Source: Roseibium aggregatum
Lineage (GTDB): Bacteria > Pseudomonadota > Alphaproteobacteria > Rhizobiales > Stappiaceae
Length of the DNA stretch: 64,000 bases
Direction of reading: 5' to 3'
Assembly (NCBI RefSeq): GCF_014692675.1
Contig: NZ_JABFCZ010000023.1
Span: forward strand, 1-64,000
The notes under the pieces are model-generated. The model had not been told where the DNA came from and searched no databases. It worked only from the letters and a program-made list of their open reading frames with translations. A program made the position numbers and the translations under genes. Shown here one piece after another: positions 53,665-61,912 of this stretch. Every line of letters begins with the position of its first letter. The stretch's first letter is position 1.

Positions 53665-54881
53665 ATGAATTGGGTCCAGCCCTGAGCGACAAGCCGGTTT
53701 CGGCGCCGGCGGTGAAGCGCCGCCGTCCGGCGCTCCGGGTGCTCGGTACGTCCGTCACGCAGCTTCCTGCGATCAAGGCGGCGGCCGAGGAAGATCTCGG
53801 GCTGGAACTCGAACTCATCACCTTGGACGGCACGGAAGCGCAGCGTCGCGGCGCCCTCCATCCCGAAAGTTTCGATGTCTACGACCAGTGGTTCCACGAC
53901 ATCGACCTGATCTGGCCGACCGGGTCGATCCAGTATATCGACATCAACCGCATTCACAGGTGGGACGAGATCAACGCCCTTCCAAAGACGGGTAGACTGA
54001 AACCGGAGTTCAGCCGCGCGCGCGGCGGCGATCCGGCCAAACGTCTGTTCGTTCAGTTGGACGGATCGCTGGGAGACATGGCGTCCGAGCGTATCTCGAT
54101 GGTTCCGACGGTGCATAATGCGGACAGTTTCGCGGTAATCGGTGCGGAGGCGGAATCCGTGACGAGCTGGGCTGCGCTACTGGATCCCGCCTGGTCGGGC
54201 CGGGTTGTCCTGCAAGCAGACGCGGCGATCGGCAGTCTCGATATGCTTCTCGCCCTGGAAGCGCGGGGAGAACTGCAGACACGGGACCTCGGCGATCTGA
54301 CCCTTGAGGAGATCGATTCCCTGATCGCAAAACTCAGGGCCTACCGCGAGAAGGGACATTTCAAGCGGTTCTGGAGCGATGAGGACGAAGCCATCGAAGC
54401 AATGATGGAAGAGGGACCTATCATCGGGTCACTATGGTGGTCGGGTGTCACGAGGTTGCGGTCCATGGGCAAGGAAGTCTCCATGGTCACGCCCCAGGAA
54501 GGGTATCGCGGCTGGTTCGGCGGTCTTGCCCTGTCGGTCCATGTCGACAAGTGGCTCAAGGACGCGGCCTACGACTATCTGAACTGGTGGCTTGAGGGGC
54601 GCCCCGGCGCAATCATGGCAAGGTGCGGAGCCTACATGGCAAATCCGGATGCGGTTCGCCCCTATCTCGACGACGCGGAATGGGATTTCTGGTACGAGGG
54701 AAAACCTGCGGCCGAGGACATCCGCGGTCAGGACGGGTCCGTGATCTTCAGCCGCGGCTCGAGACGCGAGGGCGGATCCTACCAGCAGAGAATGTCACGT
54801 GTGGCGGTCTGGGATGCCGTTATGAACGAGCACAATTATCTCGTTCGCCGCTGGGACCATTCTCTGGATGGACAAGGCTGA
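53661..54881 (+). CDS. PotD-like solute-binding-protein homologue without signal peptide
   Basis: A 406-residue protein related to spermidine/putrescine binding proteins and to the Tat-exported one at 60617 (shared EGYRGW, FWYEGKPA/W and a C-terminal RWD ending). The N-terminus (MNELGPALSDKPVSAPAVK) has no hydrophobic core and no twin-arginine motif followed by one, so it is predicted to stay in the cytoplasm. It starts inside the pxpC stop. It may act as a cytosolic sensor or substrate-binding partner of the carboxylase; a misassigned start is excluded only in part, since no upstream frame is available within pxpC. Confidence 0.75.
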   Translation: MNELGPALSDKPVSAPAVKRRRPALRVLGTSVTQLPAIKAAAEEDLGLELELITLDGTEAQRRGALHPESFDVYDQWFHDIDLIWPTGSIQYIDINRIHRWDEINALPKTGRLKPEFSRARGGDPAKRLFVQLDGSLGDMASERISMVPTVHNADSFAVIGAEAESVTSWAALLDPAWSGRVVLQADAAIGSLDMLLALEARGELQTRDLGDLTLEEIDSLIAKLRAYREKGHFKRFWSDEDEAIEAMMEEGPIIGSLWWSGVTRLRSMGKEVSMVTPQEGYRGWFGGLALSVHVDKWLKDAAYDYLNWWLEGRPGAIMARCGAYMANPDAVRPYLDDAEWDFWYEGKPAAEDIRGQDGSVIFSRGSRREGGSYQQRMSRVAVWDAVMNEHNYLVRRWDHSLDGQG

Positions 54882-54917
54882 ATTTTCCGACCCGGTTGCG
54901 GGAGGTTTTCCCTTATT

Positions 54918-55940
54918 TCAGTGTTTCAGCGGCTTCAGATAGGCAGGCAAGTCCGGTTCCGGAAACACCGACATGGCCATGAGGCGCTGGCGGGTGCGTT
55001 CCGCAGAAAGCCTCAGATGCTGCTCCAGAGCATCGGCCGCGGCCGCATAGGAGCCGCGCTTGATGAATTCCAGAACAATTGCATGCTCCTGGAGCCCGAC
55101 GACGAAAGGCCGGGAACCGATCACATGCGCGAACACGCTGTTGACTACCAGCGCGATCTGGCTTTGCCGGATCATGCGGAGCAGATGTGTGTTCGGTGAT
55201 TTCTCAAGGAGACGAATATGGATGTCGGTTTCCAGTTCCTCGATCGTCGCGCTGTTCAGACGCTGCCCGGACTTGAGGGCTTCGCTGGTTCGTGTCCACA
55301 TCGCCTCGATAATGCGCGGCTTCGTCACCGGTGCGCTGTCAAGCAACGCCAGTGGTTCGAGCTTGCTGCGCACGGCGAAGTAGTTTGCGATGTCCCGTGC
55401 TGTGAGCGGACCGACGATCCAGTGTGACCTCAAATCCTTGCGGACAAGGCCCCGGTCCTGAAACCGGGATAGCAACTCGCGAACGACCGTACGGCTGACG
55501 TCGTAGTGGTCGGCGACCGCCTGTTCGTTGATGAGGAACAGGCCGAACGGGAGAGCAAGGGAAATGTTGCTCTCGAAATCCTTCGCGATCCGTTCCGCCG
55601 TGCCGGGGCGGGGTTTGATCGGCTGATCCGCCGAAAGACCGAGCGTTTCATGTGTCAGGGCGATTCGTTGCGGCTCGGCGGCAGAGTCCGGCCCCACGAG
55701 AAAGCCGCGCCCCTCGAAGCGCGACAGGAGGCCTTGCTGCTGTAGTTCGTTCAAGGCCGTTCGGACAGGCGTGCGGCTGGTGCCGAACAGGCGCGCGACC
55801 GGATCTTCGGTCAGCACGGTTCCGTCGGTGAGGAGGCCCTGTTCAATGGCGTTCTGAAGAGCATTCTTGATTTTCAGATAGCGCGGCTCAGGGCGGCCGT
55901 TATCGTAGACGACAGCGTTTTCATTCTCGGTCTTGTCCAT
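54918..55940 (-). CDS. GntR/FadR-family regulator with two winged HTH domains
   Basis: A 340-residue regulator from ATG 55940 (AAGG upstream; a GTG at 55958 is also possible). Two separate GntR-type winged helices are visible: YLKIKNALQNAIEQGLL...SRTPVRTALNELQQQGLL (about 20-80) and, about 90 residues on, LINEQAVADHYDVSRTVVRELLSRFQDRGLV; then the FCD ligand domain (about 180-335) with its Asp/His metal residues (ELETDIHIRLLE). Tandem GntR wings are unusual. It is divergent from the transporter operon and convergent with the upstream one. Confidence 0.85.
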   Translation of the reverse strand: MDKTENENAVVYDNGRPEPRYLKIKNALQNAIEQGLLTDGTVLTEDPVARLFGTSRTPVRTALNELQQQGLLSRFEGRGFLVGPDSAAEPQRIALTHETLGLSADQPIKPRPGTAERIAKDFESNISLALPFGLFLINEQAVADHYDVSRTVVRELLSRFQDRGLVRKDLRSHWIVGPLTARDIANYFAVRSKLEPLALLDSAPVTKPRIIEAMWTRTSEALKSGQRLNSATIEELETDIHIRLLEKSPNTHLLRMIRQSQIALVVNSVFAHVIGSRPFVVGLQEHAIVLEFIKRGSYAAAADALEQHLRLSAERTRQRLMAMSVFPEPDLPAYLKPLKH

Positions 55941-55982
55941 TCGCTTGCCTTGTGTCACCGCGCTTTGTCCCTTTAAGAATAA

Positions 55983-56110
55983 ATGTATTTTGTAATCAGA
56001 AGTGCAAAAAATTGCTGCAAAATAAGGCTTTTGTGCTCAAATATGCAGCTTAATTGGCTTTTTTTCCGATTGATACGGTTTTCACTTTGACTTTTGGGTA
56101 CAAAGTACAT
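55983..56110. promoter_or_regulatory. divergent promoter with two inverted TACAAARTACAT-like sites
   Basis: The 12-mer TACAAAGTACAT at 56099-56110 recurs on the opposite strand as TACAAAATACAT (plus strand ATGTATTTTGTA) at 55983-55994, the two differing at one base. Each contains a TAC-AAA-GTA-like dyad as in GntR/FCD operators. One lies beside the gntR start, the other 50 bp before the ATPase gene, so the regulator probably controls both directions. Confidence 0.65.
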
Positions 56111-56160
56111 TTCATAGTTACGTTCCTTCGTATGAACAAGACATCGAGACCCGCACTTCC

Positions 56161-57270
56161 ATGATGGAACTAATCCGCCTCACCAAAGCGTATAAGGGCG
56201 TTCCCGCAGTCCGGGACGTTTTCCTGATCGTCCGGGAAGACGAGTACCTAACGCTCCTGGGCCCCTCCGGCTCAGGAAAGACAACTTTGCTTCGCCTTCT
56301 CAGTGGACTGGAGAAGCCGGATGCCGGGCAGATACATCTGAACGGTGAAGATGTCACCTATCGGCCTCCCCATTTGCGCGGGCTTGGAATTGTTCAGCAG
56401 AACTATGCCCTGTTCCCGCACATGAGTGTCGAGGACAACGTTGCCTTCGGGTTGCGGTACCGGCTGATCGATCCTGTCACAGATGAGGGGGAAGTAAAAC
56501 GACGGGTCGCGGAAACCCTGGAACTGGTCGGTTTGACCGGATTCGAAGCGCGCATGGTCGGCCAGATATCCGGTGGGCAGAAGCAGCGCGTGTCGCTTGC
56601 GCGAACCCTCGTGACCCGCCCAAAGATCTGTCTTCTCGACGAACCGCTCGGCGCGCTGGATGCAAACCTGCGCGAACGGATGACCGTGGAGCTGCGCAAG
56701 ATCCGCGAAACGCTCGGCGTGACATTCCTCCACGTGACCGGAAACGAAACGGAAGCCCTGGCGATGGGCGACCGGATGGTTGTTCTGGACAAGGGAAGCA
56801 TCGTTCAGGCCGACCGGCCGGACGTCATCTTCTCGATGCCTTCGGACGTCCGGGTTGCGCGGTTCGTCAACACCTATAACGTTCTGGAAGGAGCGGTCCG
56901 GGACGGCGAATTCCAGTCGGCCGGTCAGGCCATGACCCTGCCGGAATATGCCCGCGGCAGCGAAGCGGGCTTCTACGCAATCCGCCAGGATGCCGTCGAG
57001 ATCAATGCCGCAGGCACGGTTCCGGGGCCCGGACGCACGGGTCTTCAGGCGACCTATATTGCGAGCGAATTCCTGGGCAGCCGCTTTGCTTACATCTTCC
57101 GGATGCCGAATGGCGGCGTCTTCGAGGTGGAACGGCATCTGAGCCACTCCGATCCGGTCACCTACAAGGGGGGCGAGGCCTGCTCGCTTTCCTGGAACCT
57201 TTCCGATGCGCTGGTCTTCGACCCGTCCGGCGCCGCTCTTGAAACCACTGTCTTCAAAGGAGCCGCATAA
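56161..57270 (+). CDS. PotA-like ABC ATPase with altered H-loop
   Basis: A 369-residue importer ATPase with TOBE domain (about 285-360). Walker A GPSGSGKT (34-41), Q-loop VQQNYALFPHMS, signature ISGGQKQR (136-143; Ile for Leu) and Walker B CLLDE (157-161) are present. The H-loop reads HVTGNETEAL where VTHDQ is expected, so the conserved His is Gly at about 194. There is no clear Shine-Dalgarno sequence before ATG 56161. It shares a TAATG overlap with the next permease gene. See the finding on paired ATPases. Confidence 0.88.
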   Translation: MMELIRLTKAYKGVPAVRDVFLIVREDEYLTLLGPSGSGKTTLLRLLSGLEKPDAGQIHLNGEDVTYRPPHLRGLGIVQQNYALFPHMSVEDNVAFGLRYRLIDPVTDEGEVKRRVAETLELVGLTGFEARMVGQISGGQKQRVSLARTLVTRPKICLLDEPLGALDANLRERMTVELRKIRETLGVTFLHVTGNETEALAMGDRMVVLDKGSIVQADRPDVIFSMPSDVRVARFVNTYNVLEGAVRDGEFQSAGQAMTLPEYARGSEAGFYAIRQDAVEINAAGTVPGPGRTGLQATYIASEFLGSRFAYIFRMPNGGVFEVERHLSHSDPVTYKGGEACSLSWNLSDALVFDPSGAALETTVFKGAA

Positions 57271-58181
57271 TGGACGGGGCTGCCGTCGATACGCGTCTTG
57301 CTTCCGCTGCCCCGTCCAGGGACGGGTCCGGCTTTTTCCGGCGCCACGGACATCTGCTGCTGCTGGCGCCGGGGGTGATCTGGATGGTTCTGTTCCTGAT
57401 CGTTCCGCTGGCCATGATGGTCTATGTCAGCTTCTGGACGCAGACGACCTTCGCGATCAAGCCGGATCTGACGCTCAAGTCCTGGGCGACATTCTTCGCA
57501 TCCGAAACCTATTTCGGGGCTCTGCTCAGAACCTTGCGGATCTGGTTGACCGTTCTCCTGCTGACCTTTCTTTTCGGCTACCCGACCGCGCTCTATATCG
57601 GCCAGTTCGTGAGGAACAAGACCGTCCAGACGATCCTGCTGGTTGCGTGTGTCATTCCGTTCTGGACGTCGTTCCTGATCCGCGTCCTGGCCTGGCGGCC
57701 GATGCTCGGCAAGGAAGGGGCGATCAACATCGTCCTGCAGGGCCTGGGCATTATCGATCACCCGATCGAGGTTCTTCTGTTCACCGAGCTGTCGGTGATC
57801 ATCGGCATGGTCCAGATCTATGTCGTGTTCATGGTCGGCCCGGTCGCTTTCATGCTCGCGCGGATCGATGACAGCCTGTTCGAGGCCGCGCGCGACCTCG
57901 GGGCCTCTCCGATGACGATCTTCCGCAAGATTACCTTTCCCCTGAGCCTGCCGGGGGTCGTCGTTGGAGCCATTTTCGTTTCGGTCATGGTGCTCGGCGA
58001 GTTCGCCACCGCTTCGGCTCTGTCGGGCCGGAAGGTCAACCTGCTCGGCAATATCATCGTCACTCAGGTCGGTTCACTCAAATGGGCGTTCGCCGCCGTG
58101 ATCGGCGTTGTCCTGACGGTTGTCATGGCGACCGTGATCACCGCGCTGCTGCGGGTTGTGAACCTGCGCCGCGAGCTGTGA
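57270..58181 (+). CDS. PotB-type ABC permease
   Basis: A 303-residue permease with six transmembrane segments (first at about 28-50) and an EAA loop at FEAARDLGASPMTIFRKITFPLS (about 205-227). It belongs to the spermidine/putrescine-type permeases. It begins in the TAATG overlap with the ATPase gene and is followed 16 bp later by the PotC-type partner. Confidence 0.93.
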   Translation: MDGAAVDTRLASAAPSRDGSGFFRRHGHLLLLAPGVIWMVLFLIVPLAMMVYVSFWTQTTFAIKPDLTLKSWATFFASETYFGALLRTLRIWLTVLLLTFLFGYPTALYIGQFVRNKTVQTILLVACVIPFWTSFLIRVLAWRPMLGKEGAINIVLQGLGIIDHPIEVLLFTELSVIIGMVQIYVVFMVGPVAFMLARIDDSLFEAARDLGASPMTIFRKITFPLSLPGVVVGAIFVSVMVLGEFATASALSGRKVNLLGNIIVTQVGSLKWAFAAVIGVVLTVVMATVITALLRVVNLRREL

Positions 58182-58197
58182 GGGAGATCCTGGAACC

Positions 58198-59055
58198 ATG
58201 AATCAGAATGCTGCCATCCGGACTTTGCTCGCACTCTACACGGCCCTGTTCCTCGCCTTTCTCTACGGTCCCTTCGTCGTCATGGCGATCATCAGCTTCC
58301 AGCAGGGACCGGAAGGCGGCCCGCAGTTCCCGATCATCGAGTGGTCGACCTTCTGGTACAAGCACGTGCTTGGTTTCGCGCCGCCGTCCCGCGTGGCGCC
58401 CCTGCCGATCGGCGAGGCGCTGACCCGTTCGCTGACGCTGGCCTTTGCGACCATGGTCGTCTCCACGGTGCTCGGCACTCTGACGGCGCAGGCGTTCCGC
58501 AGCCAGTTCAAGGGCTCCGGCTTCGTCTTTTACCTGGTGGTCCTCGGCATGATGGTACCAGGGGTTCTGCTGGGGCTCGGCATGGCCCTGGTGGCCGACC
58601 AGTTCGGTATCGACCGCAACTGGTGGAGCACCGCCTTCGTCCTGCACGTGGTCTACACCTATCCCTTCGCCTTCCTCGTCATGCTCGCGATCTTCAACCG
58701 CTTCGACAAGTCGATCGAGGAGGCCGCCTGGACGCTTGGCGTGCCTCCGGGAAGAACCTTCCGGAAAGTGACGTTCCCGATGATTTTCCCGGGTGTTCTC
58801 TCCGCCATGCTGTTCGCGTTCACGCTCAGCTATGACGAGTTTCCCAGGACCCTCTTCACGGGTGGCCGGGAGGTGACCATGCCGATTGCGATCTACGGCA
58901 CCTTCGCGGTCGAAATCCACCCGAACCTCTTTGCCTTCGGGGTGCTGACGACGCTGTTCTCCTTCGCGCTTCTCACGATCTACGGCGTGCTGATGAGCAT
59001 GTCCGTGCGTCGGGCCCGTCTGCGGGCGACCGGCCTGCAGGAGGATGTGGCATGA
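58198..59055 (+). CDS. PotC-type ABC permease
   Basis: A 285-residue permease with six transmembrane segments and the EAA loop IEEAAWTLGVPPGRTFRKVTF (motif start near 180). It pairs with the PotB-type subunit. Its stop overlaps the following SDR start (ATGA), linking transport to metabolism. Confidence 0.93.
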   Translation: MNQNAAIRTLLALYTALFLAFLYGPFVVMAIISFQQGPEGGPQFPIIEWSTFWYKHVLGFAPPSRVAPLPIGEALTRSLTLAFATMVVSTVLGTLTAQAFRSQFKGSGFVFYLVVLGMMVPGVLLGLGMALVADQFGIDRNWWSTAFVLHVVYTYPFAFLVMLAIFNRFDKSIEEAAWTLGVPPGRTFRKVTFPMIFPGVLSAMLFAFTLSYDEFPRTLFTGGREVTMPIAIYGTFAVEIHPNLFAFGVLTTLFSFALLTIYGVLMSMSVRRARLRATGLQEDVA

Positions 59056-59798
59056 GCCGGCTCAAGCATCATCGGGCAGTCGTCACGGGTGCCGGGGCCG
59101 GTATCGGACGGGCAATTGCCCAGAGGCTGGCCGAAGAGGGCGCGAAAGTTGTCGTCAATGATCTCCTGGCCGAAAGCGCCGAGGCAACGGTTGCCCTGAT
59201 TTCAAAGGCAGGCGGTACAGCCATCGCTTCTCCCGGAGACGTCAGCAACCCGCAGGACGTGGATCAGGCCTATCGGCTCTGCGAGGACACCTGGGGCCAC
59301 TGCACGCTCGCGGTGAACAACGCCGGTATCGTGCACCAGGCCCGACTGGCGGAACTGGACCTCGCCGACTGGGACCGCATGATCGCCGTCCACCTGCGCG
59401 GGTGTTTCATCGGCTGCCGGCGGGCCATCGGTCCGATGCTGGAGGCCGGTGACGGCGTGATCGTCAATATCGCGTCCCAGCTCGGCCAGATCGGCGGCAT
59501 CGAACTCACCCATTACAGCGCGGCGAAGGCCGGGATCATCGGTCTGACCAAGTCGCTCGCGCGCGAAGTCAGCGCGCAGGGTGTGCGCGTTAACGCCGTC
59601 GCTCCTGGTCCGATCAATACCGAACTGGTGCGCGCCCTTTCGAAAGACTGGCAGGCCGCGAAGGCGGCGGAGCTGCCACTCGGACGTTTTGGAGAACCTG
59701 AGGATGTCGCCGCCACGGTCGCGTTCCTCGCCTCCGATGACGCGAAAATCTACGTCGGCCAGACGCTTGGGCCGAATTCCGGCGACGTGATGCTTTGA
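59052..59798 (+). CDS. short-chain dehydrogenase/reductase 1
   Basis: A 248-residue classical SDR: cofactor loop TGAGAGIGRAIA (12-23), NNAGIVH (about 90), catalytic Ser in NIASQLGQ (about 140), and YSAAK (Tyr about 157, Lys about 161). An Asp-like residue after beta-2 (VVNDLL) favours NAD. It oxidises or reduces a hydroxyl/carbonyl of the imported compound. It is followed after 14 bp by a second SDR gene. Confidence 0.9.
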   Translation: MSRLKHHRAVVTGAGAGIGRAIAQRLAEEGAKVVVNDLLAESAEATVALISKAGGTAIASPGDVSNPQDVDQAYRLCEDTWGHCTLAVNNAGIVHQARLAELDLADWDRMIAVHLRGCFIGCRRAIGPMLEAGDGVIVNIASQLGQIGGIELTHYSAAKAGIIGLTKSLAREVSAQGVRVNAVAPGPINTELVRALSKDWQAAKAAELPLGRFGEPEDVAATVAFLASDDAKIYVGQTLGPNSGDVML

Positions 59799-59812
59799 AG
59801 GAGAAGAACGGC

Positions 59813-60565
59813 ATGAAGACGGTTTTGATCACGGGAGCCGGTATCGGGATCGGTCGGGCGACGGCAAAGGCCTTTGGTGCGGCGGGTTATCGCGTGATCG
59901 TGACGGACGTCCTGCCGGACGAAGGCGCGTCGGTCGTCGAAGAAATCTCCGCGGCCGGCGGGACGGCCGAGTTCCATCCGCTCGATGTGACGTCGACGGA
60001 GGCCGCCAATGCGGTCGTTGCCATGGTGGAAGCCAATTACGGCGCGATCGATACGGTGGTCTGTAATGCCGGCATCGCTCACAAGGTGCCGCTCGATGAA
60101 CTGAGCGACGAAAAATGGGACCATACGTTCGACGTCGATCTCAAGGGAATGTTCCGGGTCATTCGCGCGGCCGCGCCCAAGATGCGCGCAGCGGGAACCG
60201 GTTCCGTCGTCTGTCTGTCGTCGATCATGGGCGTTGCCTACGGCTGGGACGAGCATGTTCAGTACTCGTCCGCGAAATCCGGCGTTGTAGGTATGGTTCG
60301 GGGTCTTGCGGTCGAACTGGCGCCGTCCGGCCTCAGGGTCAACGGTGTCGCGCCCGGCTATATCCGCACCGCTCAAGCTCTTTCCGAAAAACATTCTCTC
60401 GGCCCGGAAGGTCTGGCGCAGGCCGCCGACTTCATTCCGATGGGCCGTGTCGGTGAAGCCGAAGACATCGCCGACGTCATCCTTTTCCTCGCTTCGGACG
60501 CAGCCCGGTACCTGACCGGTCAGGTTGTGACCGTTGATGGAGGATTGCTGGTCGGACGCTACTGA
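59813..60565 (+). CDS. short-chain dehydrogenase/reductase 2
   Basis: A 250-residue classical SDR starting at ATG 59813 (AAGGAG at 59799-59804; the in-frame TTG at 59795 is not needed). TGAGIGIGRATAKAF cofactor loop, CNAGIAH, CLSSIMG with the catalytic Ser, and YSSAKSG with Tyr/Lys are intact, as is the C-terminal QVVTVDGG. VTDVL after beta-2 favours NAD. It differs enough from SDR 1 to act on another step. Confidence 0.9.
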   Translation: MKTVLITGAGIGIGRATAKAFGAAGYRVIVTDVLPDEGASVVEEISAAGGTAEFHPLDVTSTEAANAVVAMVEANYGAIDTVVCNAGIAHKVPLDELSDEKWDHTFDVDLKGMFRVIRAAAPKMRAAGTGSVVCLSSIMGVAYGWDEHVQYSSAKSGVVGMVRGLAVELAPSGLRVNGVAPGYIRTAQALSEKHSLGPEGLAQAADFIPMGRVGEAEDIADVILFLASDAARYLTGQVVTVDGGLLVGRY

Positions 60566-60616
60566 AGGCGCCGGCCTGGAGGTGGTCTCGAAAATACCAA
60601 ACAGAGGGTAACAGAC

Positions 60617-61828
60617 ATGGGACAACTTAGCATAAACCGCCGCCGTTTCCTTGCATCGGCCGGCGCTCTCGCCGGAACCGCGACCTTCATGCGTCCGGGC
60701 ATGCTGCGGGCACAGGAACTGGCCAGCCAGGAACTGCGCACGGTCGGCCTGTCCGTGACGGTGCAGGAACGCATTCTGAACGACTTCAAGGCAAAATCCG
60801 GCGTAGGCGCCGTCTCCGGCAAGGCGGATATTTTCCCGAACACGCAGACGGAACTTCTGTCCGGATCCGACGCCTACGACTGCTGGGAAACCATCGGCGA
60901 GCGTCTGCCGGCGATGACCGTCACGAAGACGATCAAACCGATCGATACGGCCGACCTGAAGAACTGGGACAGCATCCGTCCGATCTTTACCGAGACGGAT
61001 CCCAAGCTGCCGGCATCTGCCCAGATATCCGGACAGATCTGGGCGGACGAAGCCAAGACGAAACTCTGGATGGTTCCGACCGTCTTCAACTTCGACTCCA
61101 TCGGCTATCGTCCGGACCTGGTCAGCGCCGAGGAAGCCAACACCTGGACGTCTCTCTTCGACGAGAAATTCAAGGGCAAGACCGGCCTCAACGTCGATCC
61201 CCTGATTGCCTTTGGTCAGGCGATCCTGGCGATGAATTCGCTGGGTCTGCTTGACGTCAAGAACCCGGGCAATCCGAATGCCGAGGAAATCGATGAAGCG
61301 GCCAAGTTCCTTGTGTCCAAGAAGAAGGATGGTCAGTTCCGCGCCCTTTGGGGTGACTTTGGTGAACTCGTCAACCTGCTGGCTTCCGGCGAAATGATCC
61401 TTGCCGACGCCTGGCAGCCGGCCGTGATGGCGGTGAAGGCGCAGGGCATCCAGTGTTCCTATGCCGTTCCGAAGGAAGGCTACCGGGGCTGGGCCATCGG
61501 TATTTCCGAGATCGCGAACACGCCGAACGAGGAAGCGGTCAAGGCCTATGCCGACTACTGGCTCTCCGGTCCCCCGGCCATCACCGTGTCCGAGCAGGGC
61601 TACTACTCGCCGACCACCAAGATCAAGGACGTCATGGATCCCGACAAATATGCCTTCTGGTACGAGGGCAAGCCGTGGGTCGGTCCGGAAGAACGCGGCA
61701 TCAAGGAAGGCGACCTGCGCGACGGCGGGTCTCTCGAAGAGCGTGCGTCTCACGTGGCGTACTGGCACCAGTGGCCGGACGAATACGATCACCTGATCGC
61801 GCGTTGGGACGAGTTCCTGAGCGCCTGA
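60617..61828 (+). CDS. PotD-like Tat-exported solute-binding protein
   Basis: A 403-residue binding protein with a Tat signal (NRRRFLASAGALAGTATFM, 8-26). Motifs WMVPTVFNFDSIGYRPD and GEMILADAWQPAVMAV are typical of PotD/SBP_bac_8 proteins. It supplies the PotBC-type permeases upstream. It resembles the signal-less homologue at 53661, which lies in the neighbouring operon. Confidence 0.92.
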   Translation: MGQLSINRRRFLASAGALAGTATFMRPGMLRAQELASQELRTVGLSVTVQERILNDFKAKSGVGAVSGKADIFPNTQTELLSGSDAYDCWETIGERLPAMTVTKTIKPIDTADLKNWDSIRPIFTETDPKLPASAQISGQIWADEAKTKLWMVPTVFNFDSIGYRPDLVSAEEANTWTSLFDEKFKGKTGLNVDPLIAFGQAILAMNSLGLLDVKNPGNPNAEEIDEAAKFLVSKKKDGQFRALWGDFGELVNLLASGEMILADAWQPAVMAVKAQGIQCSYAVPKEGYRGWAIGISEIANTPNEEAVKAYADYWLSGPPAITVSEQGYYSPTTKIKDVMDPDKYAFWYEGKPWVGPEERGIKEGDLRDGGSLEERASHVAYWHQWPDEYDHLIARWDEFLSA

Positions 61829-61845
61829 CCTGAAACGACCCCTGT

Positions 61846-61871
61846 CCCGGGAGGAAAGTCTTCCTCCCGGG
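61846..61871 (+). promoter_or_regulatory. intercistronic stem-loop after the binding-protein gene
   Basis: Perfect 11-bp inverted repeat CCCGGGAGGAA (61846-61856) / TTCCTCCCGGG (61861-61871) with a 4-base loop, placed right after the binding-protein stop. A T-stretch (TAATTTTTGTTTT) begins about 11 bases later, so it could be a leaky terminator as well as an mRNA stabiliser. Confidence 0.7.
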
Positions 61872-61912
61872 CTCCTTCCGGTAATTTTTGTTTTCTCGAG
61901 GATTGGTTCGTC

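Noticed and set aside
59795-59812. TTG start for the second SDR
   Set aside because: ATG 59813 has AAGGAG at proper distance and the Rossmann strand starts immediately after it.
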